64,000 nt of DNA from Amycolatopsis eburnea (GTDB taxonomy: Bacteria > Actinomycetota > Actinomycetes > Mycobacteriales > Pseudonocardiaceae): contig NZ_RSEC01000059.1 in the NCBI RefSeq assembly GCF_003937945.1, positions 479,422 through 543,421 on the forward strand, given 5' to 3'. Position 1 is the stretch's first letter, and each line of letters begins with the position of its first letter. The notes under the pieces were generated by a model, which was not told where the DNA came from, made no database searches, and saw only the letters and a list, made by a program, of their open reading frames with translations. Shown piece after piece: positions 23,418 to 32,128 of the stretch. The position numbers and the translations under genes were made by a program.

Positions 23418-25423
23418 CCCTTCACCGCGCCCGCGGTCAGGCCCTCGGTCAGGAACCGCTGCCCGAACCCGTACATCAGCACCACCGGGACGCTGATCAG
23501 CAGCGAGGCCGCGGCCAGCTGCCCCTGCGGCACGACGTCGCCGAAGATCATCGACTGCATGCCGACCGGCAGCGTCTTGTAGTCGTCCTTGGTGATGAAC
23601 ACGAAGGCGAACAGGAACTCGTTCCACGCGTTGGTGAGCGTGAAGAGCGCGACCGCGAGCAGGCCCGGCTTGGCCAGCGGCAGCACGATCCGCCGGAACG
23701 CCCCGAACCGCGTGCAGCCGTCGACCAGCGCGGCCTCCTCGAGGTCGGCCGGGATCGACTTGAAGTAGCCGACGAGCAGCCACGTCGCGAACGGCAGGGT
23801 GAACGTCGGGTAGGCGAGCACGAGCGACCACAGCGAGTCGTTGAGCCCGATCCCGCTCATCAGCTGGTACAGCGGGATGAACAGCAGCGCGCCCGGCATG
23901 ACGTAGGTGAGCAGGATCGTCACCGTGAAGCTCTCCGAACCCCGGAACTTCAGCCGCGCCAGCGCGTAGCCGGCCAGCGCCGCGCAGACCAGGGCGATCA
24001 CCGTGGACGCCACCGACACCAGGATCGTGTTGACGTACCAGGTCCCGAACGCCCGGCCGGTGAACAGGTTGGTGAACTGCTCGGTGGTCCACGGCGTCGG
24101 CCAGAGGTCGTCGGTGCGCGCCACGATCTGGTCGTCGGACTTGAAGGCTGTCACCGTCACCCAGTAGAGCGGGGCGAGCACGAAGCCCAGCAGACCCACC
24201 AGCGCGATCCCACCGCCGGCGCCGGTGACCAGGCGTGCCGCGACCCGGTTGCCCCGCGCGGCGAACGTGGAGACCACCCTTCCGACGGCGGCCGCGAGCA
24301 CCACGAACACGCCCAGCACGACCGCGGCCTTCCAGGCGATGTGCGGCGACGCCCAGGCCAGCACGAGCACCGCGACCGCGACGATCACCCACGGCAGCGC
24401 CCGGCGCTGAGCGGGCGTCAGCCGTCGGCGCCCGAGGTCGGCCGCGCCCGGCTGGTCGCTGCGGCGCATCAGCCGCACGAGGATCACCACGAGGATCGCG
24501 ATGACCGGCAGCATCACCAGCGTGACCGCGGCGCCCGCGCCCAGCTGCAGCTGCTGGATGGCCTTCGAGTAGGCGACCATCACGTACGGGGCGGTGGCGT
24601 CGCCCGGTCCACCTTGGGTCAGCAGCCAGATCAGGTCGAAGTTGTTGAACGTCCAGATCGACGACAGCAGCACCGTCACGATCATGACGGGACGCAGCCC
24701 CGGCAGCGTGATGTGCACGAAGCGCTGCCACGGCGAGGCGCCGTCCACCATCGCCGCCTCGTGGAGATTGCTGTCGATGGCCTTGAGCCCGGCGAGGAAC
24801 GTCACCGTGAAGAACGGGATGCCCTTCCAGACGTTGACCAGGATGACCGCCGGCATCGCGAGCGCGGGATCGGACAGCCATTCCGCGGGCCACTTGTCGA
24901 CCAGCCCGATCGCGGCGAGGCCGGGCCCGATCCCGGTGTCGGTGAGCAGGACGTTGACGCTGCCGAAGATCGGGTCGAGCAGCGACCGCCAGGTGAAGCC
25001 CGTGACGACCGTCGGGACCACCCACGGCAGCAGGATCACCCCGGCGAAGAGCGCGCGGCCGCGGCGCATGTGGTGCAGGATCAACGCCGCGATGAGCCCG
25101 AACGTCACCTTGAAGATCTCGGCGTACGCGGTGAAGACGAACGAGTTGAGCACGCCCTTGTGGAACAGGCCGTCCCCGATGAGCGCGGTGTAGTTGTCCA
25201 GCCCGACGAAGACCGTCTCCGCGCCGTGCCGTTCCGTGGCGCTGGTGTAGATCGAGCCGATGATCGGGACCAGGATCAGGCCTGCGACCAGCAGCAGCGT
25301 CGGCCCGATGAACACCGCCGCGAGGCGCCAGTCGCGCCCGAGCCTCCGCTGTGCCGGGGTGAGCGAGGACGACCCGGTCGGCGCCGGACGGGCCGGCGCC
25401 GGACGCGGCCGCAGGACCGTCAC
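23414..25423 (-). CDS. fused double sugar ABC transporter permease
   Basis: One 669-aa reading frame contains both permease halves of a CUT1-type sugar importer. Residues about 33-320 are MalF/UgpA-like with the EAA loop at 222-241 (HEAAMVDGAS then LPGLRP). Residues about 405-669 are MalG/UgpE-like with a second EAA loop at 563-582 (EEAALVDGC then LPLAKPG). They are joined by a segment (321-400) with two extra hydrophobic stretches. Normally these are two proteins. The GTG start overlaps the binding-protein stop and the end overlaps the enolase start. No ATPase gene is nearby, so it probably uses a shared MsiK-type ATPase encoded elsewhere. Confidence 0.9.
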   Translation of the reverse strand: MTVLRPRPAPARPAPTGSSSLTPAQRRLGRDWRLAAVFIGPTLLLVAGLILVPIIGSIYTSATERHGAETVFVGLDNYTALIGDGLFHKGVLNSFVFTAYAEIFKVTFGLIAALILHHMRRGRALFAGVILLPWVVPTVVTGFTWRSLLDPIFGSVNVLLTDTGIGPGLAAIGLVDKWPAEWLSDPALAMPAVILVNVWKGIPFFTVTFLAGLKAIDSNLHEAAMVDGASPWQRFVHITLPGLRPVMIVTVLLSSIWTFNNFDLIWLLTQGGPGDATAPYVMVAYSKAIQQLQLGAGAAVTLVMLPVIAILVVILVRLMRRSDQPGAADLGRRRLTPAQRRALPWVIVAVAVLVLAWASPHIAWKAAVVLGVFVVLAAAVGRVVSTFAARGNRVAARLVTGAGGGIALVGLLGFVLAPLYWVTVTAFKSDDQIVARTDDLWPTPWTTEQFTNLFTGRAFGTWYVNTILVSVASTVIALVCAALAGYALARLKFRGSESFTVTILLTYVMPGALLFIPLYQLMSGIGLNDSLWSLVLAYPTFTLPFATWLLVGYFKSIPADLEEAALVDGCTRFGAFRRIVLPLAKPGLLAVALFTLTNAWNEFLFAFVFITKDDYKTLPVGMQSMIFGDVVPQGQLAAASLLISVPVVLMYGFGQRFLTEGLTAGAVKG

Positions 25424-26844
25424 TGCTTGTAGCCCTGCTGCTCGAAGATCTGGACGATCCGGCCGTGCGTCGCGGCGACGGCGTCGGCCGGCCGGGTGCC
25501 CTGGATGACCGACTGCATCATGTCGGTCAGCAGGTAGGCGGCGAGGGCGGCCTGCTCGCCCGGGCTCGGCGCTTGGGGGAACGCGTAGCCGGTCTTGGTC
25601 GTCATCGGGAGTGGCGCGCGGGTCTGCTCCCGCAGCGCGGGGAAAGCCGGGTCACCGCCGGTGTAGTACGGGTCGGAGTCCCACACCTTGTCCCACGACG
25701 GGTTGACCAGGCACGGCGCTTCCTTCGCGACGCCGAGCAGCGCGCTCCCGCCGACCATGAACTTCGCCACCAGCTTGGCGAGCTCGGGGTTCTTCGCCCC
25801 CTTGAACACGACGAACGAGTTGGACTCGCCGTACGCGAGCGGCCGGTCGAGCGCCGGGCCGGTGGCGCCGTTGAACGGGTGCGTGTTGCCGTAGACCGGG
25901 TTCTTCTTGGTCTTCGAGTCGGCGTAGACGCTGAACTGGTTGAGCGTGAGCCCCAGGATCCCGGCCAGCCAGTTTTCGTTGTTGCTCGAGTCGGTCCAGC
26001 TGCCGATCCCGGGCGGGAGCATCGGCCGGTACTTCGGGTTCGTGTAGATGTCGCCGATGAACGTGACGGCTTCGACGGTTTCCGGCGAGTTGAACACGAC
26101 CTTCGTGCCGGTGTTGTCCGCGATCGCCCCGCCGTAGGTGTTGATGACGTTCTGGATGAAACCGTTGGCGTCGCCGGAGCGGTTCACCGTGAGACCCCAG
26201 CCGAAGCGCCGCTTCCCCGGGTCGGAGACCGCCAAGGCGTTGTCGCGCAGCTCTTCCCACGTGTAGTACGGCTTGAGCGGAAGCCCCTTCTCCTGGTACC
26301 AGTCCTTGCGCAGGTACATCCCGGACGCGATGAAGTGGTAGGGGATCGCGAACCAGCGCCCGTCGAACACGCAGAACTTGGTCGACGCCGTCGCGGGCTC
26401 CCCGTAAAGCGCTTTCATCTCGTTGACCACGTCGGTGACGTCGGTGAGGGCACCGAGGTTGTGGAGCTGGCCGACGAACCGGCGGTCGCTCATGAAGGCC
26501 AGGTCGCGGTTGGTGCCCGCCTTCACCTCGGCGTTCATCTTCGCGACCATGTCACCGGCGTCGCCGGAGACGAGGTCGTTGTGGACGGTGGTGCCGGTCG
26601 CCTGCGCGAAGACCTGCAGCGACTTGTCCAGCGCCTTGTTCGCGGCTTCCGAGTACAGCTTCTGCGAGAGCATCCCCACCGACCCGCCGCGGAGCGGGGC
26701 CGCCTGGTCGAGCAGCGCCTTGGGCACCTGGACGTCGACCTGCGGGGCGGGGGCCGAGCCGCTCCCGCACCCGGCGAGCCCGAGCGCACCCAGCGCGCTC
26801 GCCCCCAGGAAGGTGCGTCGCGACCACTCCGTTTTCTCTGCCAT
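25420..26844 (-). CDS. sugar ABC transporter substrate-binding lipoprotein
   Basis: Extracytoplasmic binding protein of 474 aa, family 1 type. The N-terminus combines a twin-arginine motif (RRTFLGAS, residues 9-16) with a lipobox LAGC (Cys26), so it is probably Tat-exported and lipid-anchored. The body has typical segments such as YTWEELRDNALAV and WLAGILGLTLNQFSVY. AAAGGAG lies ahead of the ATG. It is third in the operon after GntR and Gfo/Idh and overlaps the fused permease start by four bases. The ligand is not readable; the enolase and Gfo/Idh neighbours suggest a sugar or sugar acid. Confidence 0.92.
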   Translation of the reverse strand: MAEKTEWSRRTFLGASALGALGLAGCGSGSAPAPQVDVQVPKALLDQAAPLRGGSVGMLSQKLYSEAANKALDKSLQVFAQATGTTVHNDLVSGDAGDMVAKMNAEVKAGTNRDLAFMSDRRFVGQLHNLGALTDVTDVVNEMKALYGEPATASTKFCVFDGRWFAIPYHFIASGMYLRKDWYQEKGLPLKPYYTWEELRDNALAVSDPGKRRFGWGLTVNRSGDANGFIQNVINTYGGAIADNTGTKVVFNSPETVEAVTFIGDIYTNPKYRPMLPPGIGSWTDSSNNENWLAGILGLTLNQFSVYADSKTKKNPVYGNTHPFNGATGPALDRPLAYGESNSFVVFKGAKNPELAKLVAKFMVGGSALLGVAKEAPCLVNPSWDKVWDSDPYYTGGDPAFPALREQTRAPLPMTTKTGYAFPQAPSPGEQAALAAYLLTDMMQSVIQGTRPADAVAATHGRIVQIFEQQGYKQ

Positions 26845-26888
26845 GACCACTCCTTTCGCGTCCGGCCGGCGGACGCGTGCTGGGTCGT

Positions 26889-28037
26889 TCACGCGGCGAA
26901 GGACGCCGAACTGCTGATGCGTTGCCCCGGCAGCCCGTCGAACAGCCCGGCCGAGCCGCGGGGCCGCCACAGCGGGACCGGGCCCGCGCCGGGCACGGGG
27001 TCGAGGGTCAGGACCGCCGCCCGTTCCGCGGAGTCGAGCGCCCGCTGGACGACCATCGCGTTGGCCACGCTCTGCGCGACGCTGCCGACCGGCGGCACGC
27101 CGAACTGCACGGCGTCGGCGAAGTCGACGAGCTCCGCGCGGTAGCCGTTGTCGATCCCGCGGAAGACCGTCGTGCGGGTGCTGGCGTCCCGGCCGCTGCG
27201 CGTCACGCGGCGCTCCGCCTCGGAGCCGGCGAGCACGAGGACGCCTTCCGTGCCGTACAGCCGCATTTCGTTCGGTTCGGGCGGCACCGGGATCTCGGGG
27301 AAGGACGCGGTGTAGTTGCCGATGGCGCCGCCGGTGAAGACGAGGTTGAGCGCGAGGTCCGACGGCGCGTCGATCGTGCTGTTGGCCGCCTGCACGGCAC
27401 CGTGCACCCGCGCGATGTCGCCGCAGAGCAACCGGATCTGGGCGATGTGGTGCACGCCGAAGTCGAGGTGCACGCCGCCGCGGTACTCCGGCCGGTGTCG
27501 CCACGGCGTACCGGTGAACCCGCCTTCGCGGGGCACCACCCAGTCGGTGTGCCGCCACGCCATCAGGTGCGGGCGGCCGATCGCGCCGTCGTCGAGCAAC
27601 GTGCGGGCGTAGCGCAGGTCGTCGCGGTAGAAGTAGTTCTCGCCCACCAGGAACGTGCGCTCCGGGTACCGGGCCGCCAGTGCGAGGAAGGCCGTGGCCT
27701 GCTCCGCGTCGACGCCGGCCGGCTTTTCGCAGAGCACGTCTTTGCCGGCCGCGAGCGCTTCGCACGCCACTTCGTACAGGTGGGGGATCGGCACCGCGAT
27801 CAGCACGGCGTCCACGTCGTTGCGGGCCAGCAATGCCGCCCGGCTGTCGACGGCGCGGGCCGGATCGGTCCCGCTGTAGGCGGCGAACCGCCGGCGCTGC
27901 TCCGCCGAGGAGTCGGTGAACGCGGTGACCGCGAACCGGTCGGCGAGCCCGCGCAACGCCGGCCAGTGCAGCTTCTCGACCGCGAGACCGGTGCCGATCA
28001 GCCCCAGCCGGATCGGCGGGATCGCCGGTGCTGCCAT
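26889..28037 (-). CDS. Gfo/Idh/MocA-family oxidoreductase
   Basis: NAD(P)-dependent sugar or inositol dehydrogenase-like protein of 382 aa. The Rossmann motif is GLIGTG (residues 12-17). The family catalytic-site triad EKP is at 104-106 (VLCEKPAGVD), and the downstream histidine motif appears as HLDFGVHHIAQI. The C-terminal domain has GRDASTRTTVFRGID. It follows the GntR gene by 48 bases and precedes the binding protein by 44, so all are likely co-transcribed. A role oxidising the imported carbohydrate is inferred from context. Confidence 0.9.
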   Translation of the reverse strand: MAAPAIPPIRLGLIGTGLAVEKLHWPALRGLADRFAVTAFTDSSAEQRRRFAAYSGTDPARAVDSRAALLARNDVDAVLIAVPIPHLYEVACEALAAGKDVLCEKPAGVDAEQATAFLALAARYPERTFLVGENYFYRDDLRYARTLLDDGAIGRPHLMAWRHTDWVVPREGGFTGTPWRHRPEYRGGVHLDFGVHHIAQIRLLCGDIARVHGAVQAANSTIDAPSDLALNLVFTGGAIGNYTASFPEIPVPPEPNEMRLYGTEGVLVLAGSEAERRVTRSGRDASTRTTVFRGIDNGYRAELVDFADAVQFGVPPVGSVAQSVANAMVVQRALDSAERAAVLTLDPVPGAGPVPLWRPRGSAGLFDGLPGQRISSSASFAA

Positions 28038-28085
28038 GCCTCGTCCGTCCTCGTCATCGGTTCCGGAACCAGGTCGTGCCGAGTT

Positions 28086-28832
28086 TCAACGCCGCTTGGC
28101 GGCCCGCTTGCTTCGCTGCCCCTTCTCCGCGAGGAGCGTGGAAAAGTTGTTGCTCAGGTGCTCGCGCATCGCCGCGCGGGCCGCTGCCGGGTCGCGCGCC
28201 ACGAGCGCCTCGTAGATCTTCGTGTGCTGGGCGGTGGCGCGGTGCAGCCCGGCCGGCGCCTCGTTGGTGACGCGCCGGCTGGCCGTGCCGAGCCAGCGGG
28301 CGGAGTACATGATCCGGTCGAGGATGCGGTTGTCCGCCGCCCGGCAGATCTCCATGTGGAATTCGTGGTCGACCTCGAGGTAGGCCTCGGGGTCCGCCTC
28401 GAGCGCCGCCATGCGCCCGATTTCGTCCCCGAGCCGGGCCAGCGTCTCGTCGGAGATGCTGGCCGCCGCCATCGCCGCGAGCTCGGGCTCGAGCAGCGCG
28501 CGCATCTGGTGCAGTTCCTGCAGCAGCTCCTCGACGATCGCCGCGGGCAGCCACTCGATCAGCAACGGGCTCAGGTAATCCCACTCCGCGCGGGGGCGCA
28601 CGACGACCCGGCGGCCCTGGGCGACGTCGACGATGTCGAGCGAGGCGAGGATCTTGAGCGTCTCGCGCGCCACCACGCGGGACACCCCGAATTCCTGGGA
28701 GATCTCGAGTTCCGACGGCGCCCGGCCGTCCCCGATTTCGCCGCGGACGATCCGCCGGGTCAGGTGGGCCGCCACCTGCACCGGAAGGGTCCGGACCTTG
28801 ACAGCGTCCGGAGACTCTTGTCTCCTTGGCAT
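28086..28832 (-). CDS. GntR-family regulator, FadR/FCD subgroup
   Basis: Regulator of 248 aa with winged helix residues about 10-78 (LEISQEFGVSRVVARETLKILASLDIV) and an all-helical FCD ligand domain with metal-binding acidic/histidine residues (EVDHEFHMEI and AQHTKIYEAL). FCD regulators often bind sugar acids or carboxylates. There is no ribosome site ahead of the ATG, while TATAAG lies 11 bases upstream, suggesting a leaderless mRNA. It heads the importer operon and diverges from a second enolase gene, so it likely controls both sides. Confidence 0.9.
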   Translation of the reverse strand: MPRRQESPDAVKVRTLPVQVAAHLTRRIVRGEIGDGRAPSELEISQEFGVSRVVARETLKILASLDIVDVAQGRRVVVRPRAEWDYLSPLLIEWLPAAIVEELLQELHQMRALLEPELAAMAAASISDETLARLGDEIGRMAALEADPEAYLEVDHEFHMEICRAADNRILDRIMYSARWLGTASRRVTNEAPAGLHRATAQHTKIYEALVARDPAAARAAMREHLSNNFSTLLAEKGQRSKRAAKRR

Positions 28833-28840
28833 GTCATCAG

Positions 28841-28853
28841 CTTATAGGACAAG
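28841..28853. promoter_or_regulatory. candidate GntR operator overlapping a leaderless -10 box
   Basis: CTTATAGGACAAG (reverse CTTGTCCTATAAG) lies in the 73-base divergent promoter. On the minus strand TATAAG would serve as a -10 with transcription starting at or near the GntR ATG. The CTT/AAG outer symmetry could serve FCD-regulator binding. Evidence is position and partial symmetry only. Confidence 0.35.
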
Positions 28854-28905
28854 TTGGACCTCGCGACAGTCCGTTTTTCCGGCACTACCCAGCGGCGGGA
28901 GAGCA

Positions 28906-30063
28906 ATGCGGATCGTGAACGTCACGACGGCGGTGGTCGCCTACCACGGTCAGGCCACGCTGGTGCGGATCGACACCGACGAGGGCCTCAGCGGGTTCGG
29001 CGAGGCCAACCCCGACGCCGGCGCGGGTGCCGTCGTCGGCATGATCGGCGCCCTGACCCCCTTGCTGCTCGGCGAGGACCCGCGCAACGTCGAGCGGTGC
29101 TGGGAGAAACTGCGCCGCAGCAAGGTTTTCGCCGGCGCGCAGAGCGGGGTGTTCGTGATCGCGCTGTCCGGGATCGAGCTCGCGCTGTGGGACCTGGCGG
29201 GCAAGGCCGCGGGCCAGCCGGTGCACCGGCTGCTCGGCGGGAAGTTCCGCGACCGCATCCGCCTCTACGCCGACTGCGGCGACGGCGACGACCCGGCGGG
29301 CTCGGTCGCCGGGTGCGTCGACCGGGCCCAGCGGATGGTCGCCGAAGGCTTCACCGCGCTCAAGTTCGACATCGACAACCTGCGCCACCCGGCCAAGTTC
29401 GACGATTTCAACCACACGGTCAACGCCGCCGAGCTGCGCTCGATGGTCCAGCGCGTGGCCGCCGTCCGGGAGGCGATCGGACCGGACGTCGACCTGGCCA
29501 TCGACCTGCACGCCCGCTACGACGTGCCCAGCGCGTGCCGGATCGCGTGGGAGCTCGAGCCGTTCCACCTGATGTGGCTGGAGGAGCCGCTGCCGGCGGA
29601 GAACGTCGACGCGCTGGTGCGGGTGCGCGCGCAGACCCGCACGCCGATCTGCGCGGGAGAAAACCTTTACCTGCGCTGGGGTTTCCGCGAACTGCTCGAA
29701 CGCGGCGCGGTGGACGTCATCGAACCGGACGTGCCGAAGTGCGGCGGCCTCGCCGAGGCGAAGAAGATCGCCAACCTCGCGGAGCTGCACTACATCCCGT
29801 TCGCCCCGCACCTGGTCTCGACACCGCTGGGCACGATGGCCACGTCCCACCAGTGCGCGGCGATCCCCAACTTCCTCGTCCAGGAATGGCACGCCCTCGA
29901 GGAACGCGCGGTGTGGGACAGCTACGTCCACGCCCCCGACGGGAGCGGCTCGATCGTGAAGGACGGGTACATCACGCTTCCCGACACGCCGGGGATCGGG
30001 GTGGAGCTGGACATGGACGGCGTGCGGGCACACGCCGTCGAGGGGTACGGAGTGTTCGAGTAG
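28906..30063 (+). CDS. enolase-superfamily (mandelate racemase/muconate lactonizing) enzyme
   Basis: Second enolase-superfamily protein, 385 aa, divergent from the GntR-headed operon. The N-terminal cap covers residues 1-130 (DEGLSGFGEANPDA). Barrel residues include the lysine in FTALKFDIDN, metal ligands in DLAIDLHARY, LMWLEEPLP and ICAGENLYLR, and the general-base histidine in APHLVSTPLG. This matches dehydratases of the galactonate or gluconate type more than the first copy does, but exact specificity is open. GGGAGAGCA precedes the ATG. The pair of enolases suggests stepwise use of one or two acid sugars. Confidence 0.9.
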   Translation: MRIVNVTTAVVAYHGQATLVRIDTDEGLSGFGEANPDAGAGAVVGMIGALTPLLLGEDPRNVERCWEKLRRSKVFAGAQSGVFVIALSGIELALWDLAGKAAGQPVHRLLGGKFRDRIRLYADCGDGDDPAGSVAGCVDRAQRMVAEGFTALKFDIDNLRHPAKFDDFNHTVNAAELRSMVQRVAAVREAIGPDVDLAIDLHARYDVPSACRIAWELEPFHLMWLEEPLPAENVDALVRVRAQTRTPICAGENLYLRWGFRELLERGAVDVIEPDVPKCGGLAEAKKIANLAELHYIPFAPHLVSTPLGTMATSHQCAAIPNFLVQEWHALEERAVWDSYVHAPDGSGSIVKDGYITLPDTPGIGVELDMDGVRAHAVEGYGVFE

Positions 30064-30098
30064 CGGAGCCCTGAGCGGCGCACCCGGCCATCCGCGAT

Positions 30099-30151
30099 GT
30101 CATGAAAGGGTCGTTCATCTCGTCCGACGACATGAACGACCCTTTCATGAC
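30099..30151. repeat. family B palindromic repeat, copy 2
   Basis: Same 53-base core as the copy at 22036: the left arm is identical, the 13-base centre differs at three positions, and the right arm is identical. It lies 36 bases after the enolase stop, in the 176-base gap between convergent genes. A transcript hairpin is expected on either strand. Confidence 0.85.
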
Positions 30152-30205
30152 ATCCCCGCGACCCCGGGCAAAGCCGCGCGGCCGCCATGACCCGCGCACC
30201 CACGT

Positions 30206-30228
30206 CCTGAACGACCCTTTCATGACAT
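30206..30228. repeat. solitary right half of a family B repeat
   Basis: TGAACGACCCTTTCATGACA repeats the right arm of family B without a left arm, preceded by GTCC. It is only 11 bases from the stop of the minus-strand gene at 30240. It looks like a deletion product or a recombination remnant, since the full copy is 55 bases away. Confidence 0.6.
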
Positions 30229-30239
30229 CCGGACCCGGG

Positions 30240-32123
30240 CTACTCGTCGAACGGGCCGGCGTACGACGGCGGCCGCGCACGCATCGCCAGCGCCAGCCTC
30301 AGGCGGATGCGCGTGGACGGCGGCAGCTCGACGCGCAGCCAAGGCCCCCCGACCCCGATCGACGCCGACGTCACGGCCGGCTCGCCGTGGCCGTAGTCGT
30401 AGAGGTTGCCGAGCCACGAAGGGTCGTCGCACACGCTGTACTCCGCGGTCCGGATGTGGTGCTCGGCGAAGGCGCCGGCCTGCACCACCAGCGACCGCGC
30501 CGCCTGCGGGGCGAGGTTGACCAGGTCGAGGACGGTCGCCTCCGGGGCGATGCCGGAAACCAGCGCCGCCACCGACGGCGGCAGGCCCGGCCGCCTCGAC
30601 CGCGCGTCGTAGTAGCGCACGCGGGCTTGCTGCAGGCCGCCGTTGTAGACGACCTGCGGCGCGCCCCAGGTGAGCTGGACCAGTGCCTCGGTGACCACCG
30701 GGTTGGACTGCTGCCACAGGTGGATGTCGGCTTCCGGGACGTCCCGGCCGCGGTAGCGCTCGACGCGGGCCAGCCGGTGGCGCACCTGGGCCTGGGCGGC
30801 GGCCAGGATCCGTTCCGGGTAGCCGGGGTCGTCACCGGCCAGGTAGGCCAGCCAGGGCTCTTCGTGGCCGGCCTCTTCCTTGCTGCGGAAGGGCCGCACG
30901 GTGCGCCAGTCGTAGCCGCTCGCGGCGCGCAGCCGGTCGAGGCGGTCGCGGTCGGCCGCCGAGGCCGAGTGGTGCCACAGCGCGACCGGGACGCCCATCA
31001 GCATCGGGTTGTAGTCGAACCACCCGCGGTCGTCGTGGCGGAACGGCACGTGCAGCGTGGGCGTGTGGACGTCCTCGCGCAGCTGGACCGACCACTTCGA
31101 CGCGAGGCTGGAGTCCGCTTCGGTGAACGTCATGACCTTGCCGTGGGCGATGATCTCGTCCAGCGCCGGGCGCACCAGGTCGGCGAACGTGTCGTCGCCC
31201 GTCGCGAGCGCGGCCGACAGCGCGCCGACGACGGCGGCGTGCCCGACGCTGTACCAGCCGTGCGGCCACGACCAGCCGTAGTGCCCGCCGTACCAGCGGC
31301 CCTCCAGCAGGCCGCCCACGGTGCCGTCGGGAGCGACGTTGTCCGGCAGCACGCCGCCGTTGGCCGTCGCGCGTTCCCGCCAGGCACCCACGTACTCGGC
31401 GAGCCAGTCGCGGTAGCGTGGGTCGCCGGTCAGCAGCAGCGCGTTGAGGACGAGCCCGGACGCCGCCAGGTTGACCGCGGTGTCGCCCGTCCCCATCCGG
31501 CGGCGCATCTGCTCGCCCAGCGCGGAGTCCTCCGGCGGCAGCCACTCCAGCGGGAAGCCGTACGTCCGGGCCTCGTGGGGCAGCCAGGGGTAGGAGTCAC
31601 CGTCGAAGAGCCCTTCGCGCGCCGGGTCGCTGCCGTTGTGGGGACGCCGGATGATGCGGTGCGCGGGGTCGTAGACGCCGTGCGCCGGGTCGACGTAGAG
31701 CTCCGCGAACCGCAGTGCCCGGTCCCGCCACCGCTCCGGCGCGGCCATGCACAGGAAGTACAGCAGCAGCAGGCTTTCCCCTTGGTGGAACCAGTCGTAG
31801 CCGCGTTCGTACTCGTCGTGCAGCATGCCTAGCTCGGTCAGCTGCCGGGTGACGCCCTCCCAGTGGCGCTCGGACTCGGGGAGGAGGTCGGCGGCGCCGC
31901 CGAGCAGGTAGAGCTGGGGCCAGTTGAAGAACGTCTCGTAGAAGTCGTCCACGCCGTCGCGGGTGCTGAGCTCGCCGGTGTAGCGCAGCCGTCCGTCCGG
32001 CCCGGTGAAGGCGGCGGCGAACCGGCGCCAGGCCTGGTCGAGCAGGTCGAAGAGGCCGCGCTCGGCGATCGCCCAGCCGGGCGGTTCGAGCAGGGGGACC
32101 GAGGCGGTGATGACGGGGAGCAT
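30240..32123 (-). CDS. uncharacterised 627-aa protein of a sugar importer operon
   Basis: No signal peptide or membrane helix is visible, so it is probably cytoplasmic. The first 430 residues are rich in aromatic and charged helices (YDWFHQGESLLLLYFLC, WYGGHYGWSWPHGWYSVGH), the style of an alpha/alpha-barrel carbohydrate-active protein. The last 200 residues look like a beta-rich domain (LRVELPPSTRIRLRLAL). I cannot assign a glycoside hydrolase or lyase family. It starts five bases after a permease gene behind AAGGAG and is the last gene of a five-gene importer operon. An intracellular enzyme acting on the imported oligosaccharide is the best guess. Confidence 0.8.
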   Translation of the reverse strand: MLPVITASVPLLEPPGWAIAERGLFDLLDQAWRRFAAAFTGPDGRLRYTGELSTRDGVDDFYETFFNWPQLYLLGGAADLLPESERHWEGVTRQLTELGMLHDEYERGYDWFHQGESLLLLYFLCMAAPERWRDRALRFAELYVDPAHGVYDPAHRIIRRPHNGSDPAREGLFDGDSYPWLPHEARTYGFPLEWLPPEDSALGEQMRRRMGTGDTAVNLAASGLVLNALLLTGDPRYRDWLAEYVGAWRERATANGGVLPDNVAPDGTVGGLLEGRWYGGHYGWSWPHGWYSVGHAAVVGALSAALATGDDTFADLVRPALDEIIAHGKVMTFTEADSSLASKWSVQLREDVHTPTLHVPFRHDDRGWFDYNPMLMGVPVALWHHSASAADRDRLDRLRAASGYDWRTVRPFRSKEEAGHEEPWLAYLAGDDPGYPERILAAAQAQVRHRLARVERYRGRDVPEADIHLWQQSNPVVTEALVQLTWGAPQVVYNGGLQQARVRYYDARSRRPGLPPSVAALVSGIAPEATVLDLVNLAPQAARSLVVQAGAFAEHHIRTAEYSVCDDPSWLGNLYDYGHGEPAVTSASIGVGGPWLRVELPPSTRIRLRLALAMRARPPSYAGPFDE

Positions 32124-32128
32124 CGCGG

